A stretch of DNA of 8,018 bases from a bacterium (GTDB taxonomy: Bacteria; Babelota; Babeliae; Babelales; RVW-14), in contig JAUIHA010000029.1 of the NCBI GenBank assembly GCA_030432505.1, positions 1 to 8,018 of the forward strand, written 5' to 3'. The position numbers and the translations under genes are program-made. The notes under the pieces are model-generated. The model ran no database searches. It was not told the DNA's origin and saw only the letters and a list, made by a program, of their open reading frames with translations. Below are positions 5,262 through 8,018 of this stretch, piece by piece (the stretch's first letter is position 1; each line of letters begins with the position of its first letter).

Positions 5262-7232
5262 TTACTGGTGAATAACAAATTTTGAGCTATTTGTTGTTGT
5301 ATTCATGATAGTTTTCAGCAGTTGTGAAAGTTCATTAAATGAGCGTGATTTTAAGAAAATGTGTCGAATTTCAATTTTTTGAATTTTATGAACCACTGGA
5401 TGTGCTGGTCCAAGTAGGGTAATTGAAAGTTTTTCTTGCGCTATTATATCAAACATTTTTTCTGCAATCTCTTGTGCTTCTCGCTCGACGACATCAGCGT
5501 CTTTATGACGAATCTCAAGACATAAAAGCCGACAAAAGGGCGGATACAATATTTCTTTGCGGTCGTTGAATTCTGCTTTGGCAAAAGAAAGATAAGAAGT
5601 TTCGTTGATGTAGTTGAAGATTTTATGGTCTTGCATAATTTGCATAACTACCTTGCTGTTTTCGCTGCTTCTTCCTGCGCGTCCTGCAACTTGTATGAGC
5701 TCTTGAAGTGTTGTTTCTCCTGCATTATATTGTGGAAGATGAAGAGAAAGATCACCCCATAAAATACCGACAAGTGTTACATTAGGAAAGTGATACCCTT
5801 TGGTGATTGTTTTGGTGCCAACCAGAATATCAAGGTTTCCTTGACTAAACTGTTTGACGGTATCCTGCCAATTACGTTTCTTTTTTGTTGAATCAAGGTC
5901 TGCTCGTTCTATACGTGCAGAAGGGAAACGTTTTTGTAAAATTTGTACAAGCTGTTGAGTACCAATTCCTTTTTTGAGAAGTTTCTTTTCGTCTGCTTTG
6001 CAGCCAGGGCAGTTTGATGGGAGCAATGTTTCATAGTCGCAGTAGTGACATCGTAAATTATTTTTATCATGCAGGGTCAGGCTTACCGAGCAATTTGAGC
6101 ATTCAAAGGTGTAGCCACATTCTTTGCATTGCACAAAAAAGCTGTAGCCACGTCTATTAAGATAAATAATCGCCTGTTTGCCTTGAGAAAGGCATGTAGT
6201 GATTTCTTCTTCAAGTTCTTGTGATAGCCAAAAATTTCTTTTTTTTCTTCTTGTTTTGTCAGTTAAGAGAACCGTTTGTATTTCAGGGAAGGTACCAGAA
6301 AAACGTTTTTTAAGCTGATAAAACTTCCATGTCTTTGCTGATACGTTATAAAGAGATGTGAGTGATGGTGTTGCAGAACCAAGAACAATTGGAATGTTGT
6401 ACAGGTGAGCACGCCATAATGCTGCTTGCTTGCTATTAATTTTTGGGTGCTTTTTTTCTTGAAAGCCGGCTTCATGTTCTTCATCAATGATGATGAGCCC
6501 AAGGTTTGGAATAGGAAGAAGTACTGGAAGATGCACGCCAATAATCAAGCAGGGCTTTTGTGCTACAAGTGATTGCCACATACTTCTTTTCTCTTTTGCT
6601 TTACTCAACGAATGAAAACTGAAGGTTGCAACGTGAGGCATCTGTTGTTTAAACAAATATTCAAATTGCATGCTCAGTGAAACCTCAGGAAGAAGAAATA
6701 ACACTGTTTTATTTTGTTTAAGGGTTCTGTTAATTAAGCTTTTATAGACTTCTGTTTTTCCTGATCCGGTGACGCCGTGCAGTAAACATGTTTGATAGTG
6801 TGAGTTATCAATATGCTTTTGAATAGACTGAACAATGGCGTCTTGTTCTTGAGTAAGTGTTACGTTTTTTTTCGATACTTTTTTAAGTGGGTTTTCAAGC
6901 TCTTCTTCCATCTTATCTTTTTTGTACAAAAAAGATTGAATTCGGCGATATAAGCTTTGTGGCTTGATAAAATAAAACTTAGCAAGTTTATCTATATAGT
7001 TTGCATAATGTTTATCTTGTGGGAGGATCTGTACTTGCAATAATTCCTTTATTTCAAACTTAGGAGGGCTTTGAAGAGTTGGAAATTGTTTTATAACGAG
7101 AGCTGACACTTTGGTGTTTCTGAGTGGAACTTTTACAATACTCCCAATAAGTTGGCGAGAACTAAAGCTTTTGGGCACTTTGTACAGAAGGCTTTTGTCA
7201 AGGCCTTTGAGGAGTTGGACTTCAACAAACAT
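5262..7232 (-). CDS. priA: Primosomal protein N' / replication restart DNA helicase PriA
   Basis: The protein has 656 residues. PriA is a 3'-5' superfamily 2 helicase that recognises abandoned replication forks in the cytoplasm and reloads the replisome. The N-terminal 3'-DNA-end binding domain is at about 1-100 (VEVQLLKGLDKSLLYKVP). Helicase motifs are Walker A GVTGSGKT (153-160, K159), Walker B DEEH (250-253), GSATPS (285-290), GTKTITKG (472-479) and QVAGRAGR (514-521). The zinc-binding insert keeps all eight Cys, at 369, 372, 378, 381, 395, 398, 408 and 411. A C-terminal domain follows (about 560-656; YPPFCRLL, LGPAHPVV). E. coli PriA has 732 residues with its Walker lysine at 230. The roughly 70-residue deficit lies between the 3'-binding domain and the helicase, where the winged helix normally sits. 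The ATG at 7232 overlaps the acyltransferase stop as TAATG, so it is probably translationally coupled. Catalytic residues look intact and the gene should be functional. Confidence 0.97.
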   Translation of the reverse strand: MFVEVQLLKGLDKSLLYKVPKSFSSRQLIGSIVKVPLRNTKVSALVIKQFPTLQSPPKFEIKELLQVQILPQDKHYANYIDKLAKFYFIKPQSLYRRIQSFLYKKDKMEEELENPLKKVSKKNVTLTQEQDAIVQSIQKHIDNSHYQTCLLHGVTGSGKTEVYKSLINRTLKQNKTVLFLLPEVSLSMQFEYLFKQQMPHVATFSFHSLSKAKEKRSMWQSLVAQKPCLIIGVHLPVLLPIPNLGLIIIDEEHEAGFQEKKHPKINSKQAALWRAHLYNIPIVLGSATPSLTSLYNVSAKTWKFYQLKKRFSGTFPEIQTVLLTDKTRRKKRNFWLSQELEEEITTCLSQGKQAIIYLNRRGYSFFVQCKECGYTFECSNCSVSLTLHDKNNLRCHYCDYETLLPSNCPGCKADEKKLLKKGIGTQQLVQILQKRFPSARIERADLDSTKKKRNWQDTVKQFSQGNLDILVGTKTITKGYHFPNVTLVGILWGDLSLHLPQYNAGETTLQELIQVAGRAGRSSENSKVVMQIMQDHKIFNYINETSYLSFAKAEFNDRKEILYPPFCRLLCLEIRHKDADVVEREAQEIAEKMFDIIAQEKLSITLLGPAHPVVHKIQKIEIRHIFLKSRSFNELSQLLKTIMNTTTNSSKFVIHQ

Positions 7233-7849
7233 TACTTGATATCTTCACGAGAAATATAACGTGGTGAATGAATGATGATATCTATTTTACTGAAAGGAAG
7301 AGGAACCTTAAATTGATCCCAACTCTTTTTAAAGGTATAACTTGTGTATGGTTTGCATTCTACAAAGATAATTGGAACTTGAGTTTTTGCCGCAAGATAT
7401 TCAATTCCTTTTTGTAGTTTTTTCGCAGGACCACGTGATCCATCACCAACAATACAAAGTTGTTTATGTGTTTTTAATGTTCTAATACTTTGTTTTAAAA
7501 GCGATACAGGTGATTTATGTGAGGAGCCATAAAGAACATTAAACCCTAACTTTCCACATATATAGCCTGCTATTTTTCCATCCTTACTTGGGCTTACAAC
7601 GCAGGAGCCACGAAGTTTTTTACTGAAGAAAAAGTACATTCCAGAAAGAATATGCTGATGCCAAAAGTAGTATATTCCTTTTTCGTGTTGCATATCTTCA
7701 AGAGAGATATCTTGTGAAATAACTCGTACTCGATAGGTAAAAAACAGGACTCTCAGAAATACATAGAGTGTTCGTTTGAACAACCAAGATACTATATCGC
7801 TTTTTTTGAAAGAGTGGGTAAAGGTTTTTTTAAAGGCGTTTTTTAGCAT
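7232..7849 (-). CDS. DUF374-family lysophospholipid acyltransferase-like protein
   Basis: The protein has 205 residues. It matches the DUF374 branch of the LPLAT (PlsC-like) acyltransferases by recognisable motifs: FWHQHIL (62-68), holding the catalytic-type His at 64 or 66; VVSPSKDGKIA (84-94); LGFNVLYGSS (101-110); VGDGSRGPAKKLQKG (134-148); and SWDQFKVPLPFSKIDI (176-191). Family members are thought to transfer acyl chains to lipid or lipid A-like acceptors at the inner membrane. The true substrate of DUF374 proteins is not settled. A hydrophobic, Arg-flanked segment at about 22-38 (WLFKRTLYVFLRVLFF) could attach the protein to the membrane. The ATG at 7849 is preceded by AGAAGAGAG, an SD-like run. 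It is the first gene of a unit with priA, sharing one base (TAATG). The pairing with priA has no obvious functional link. Confidence 0.88.
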   Translation of the reverse strand: MLKNAFKKTFTHSFKKSDIVSWLFKRTLYVFLRVLFFTYRVRVISQDISLEDMQHEKGIYYFWHQHILSGMYFFFSKKLRGSCVVSPSKDGKIAGYICGKLGFNVLYGSSHKSPVSLLKQSIRTLKTHKQLCIVGDGSRGPAKKLQKGIEYLAAKTQVPIIFVECKPYTSYTFKKSWDQFKVPLPFSKIDIIIHSPRYISREDIK

Positions 7850-7863
7850 TATACTCTCTTCTG

Positions 7864-7895
7864 ATTATACAAGAAAGAAAGAAAAATTATTTCAA
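7864..7895 (-). promoter_or_regulatory. Candidate promoter for the acyltransferase-priA unit
   Basis: On the - strand there is a perfect -10 box TATAAT at 7869-7864. TTGAAA at 7895-7890 could be the -35, but the spacer is 20 bases, longer than normal. The transcript would start only about 8 bases before the ATG, too short to hold the whole SD, so the unit may be read leaderless or from farther upstream. I see no gene in the rest of 7850-8018. Confidence 0.4.
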
Positions 7896-8018
7896 AATAT
7901 AGTAATTTTATACGGGGGTATGATTTACTCTGTTTAAGTGGTCATTAGTATAACATCATGGGATAGAAATGGTATCAAAAAAAGACCTTTAGGCATTATT
8001 TTTAGGCTATTTTCACAA

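Noticed and set aside
7969..7992. Short + strand frame ATG GTA TCA ... TAG in the right-hand intergenic stretch
   Set aside because: It is only seven codons long, with no SD before it, so it gives no support for a peptide or leader.
7988..8007. Direct repeat TTTAGGC at 7988-7994 and 8001-8007 as a possible operator
   Set aside because: Seven bases in AT-rich DNA at the window edge are too short to claim, and no symmetric site or nearby gene start supports it.

Overview
The window holds two blocks of genes that converge on a shared terminator hairpin near position 4590. The + strand block (1-4576) carries three related, apparently exported proteins. They are built from tectonin-like beta-propeller repeats, MIR-like beta-trefoil segments, coiled coils and a very strongly basic C-terminal tail. 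The - strand block (7849-4589) carries a DUF374-type lysophospholipid acyltransferase, the replication-restart helicase PriA, and a small secreted protein of unknown function.

Organism: this is a bacterium with moderately AT-rich DNA, short intergenic gaps, sigma70-like promoters and SD-led genes. MIR and tectonin domains are best known from eukaryotes. Their use in exported proteins, next to a compact PriA and a DUF374 acyltransferase, suggests a host-associated Gram-negative lineage. My best guess is the candidate phylum Dependentiae (TM6), obligate symbionts of protists. This is inference from domain content only; no marker gene here settles it.

Layout: (1) 1-1436 is the 3' part of a tectonin/MIR-like/coiled-coil protein whose start lies outside the window, followed by a clean intrinsic terminator at 1464-1491. 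(2) A promoter with an extended -10 at 1508-1538 precedes a two-gene unit. Its members are a 759-residue MIR/coiled-coil/tectonin protein (1589-3868) and, 6 bp later, a 233-residue tectonin protein (3875-4576), ending at the hairpin 4581-4606. (3) On the - strand the acyltransferase (7849-7232) overlaps priA (7232-5262) by one base (TAATG). The unknown secreted protein (5188-4589) lies 73 bp downstream, and its last codons run into the shared hairpin. (4) 7850-8018 is non-coding as far as I can tell and holds a probable -10 box for the acyltransferase/priA unit.

The part most likely to be undescribed is the + strand family. Three adjacent, differently assembled proteins all end in 29-39 residue Lys/Arg tails, and two of them finish in the same four residues (ISRF) written with different codons. 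This looks like a shared C-terminal address or anchoring signal on a surface or host-directed protein family. Its function cannot be determined from sequence alone.
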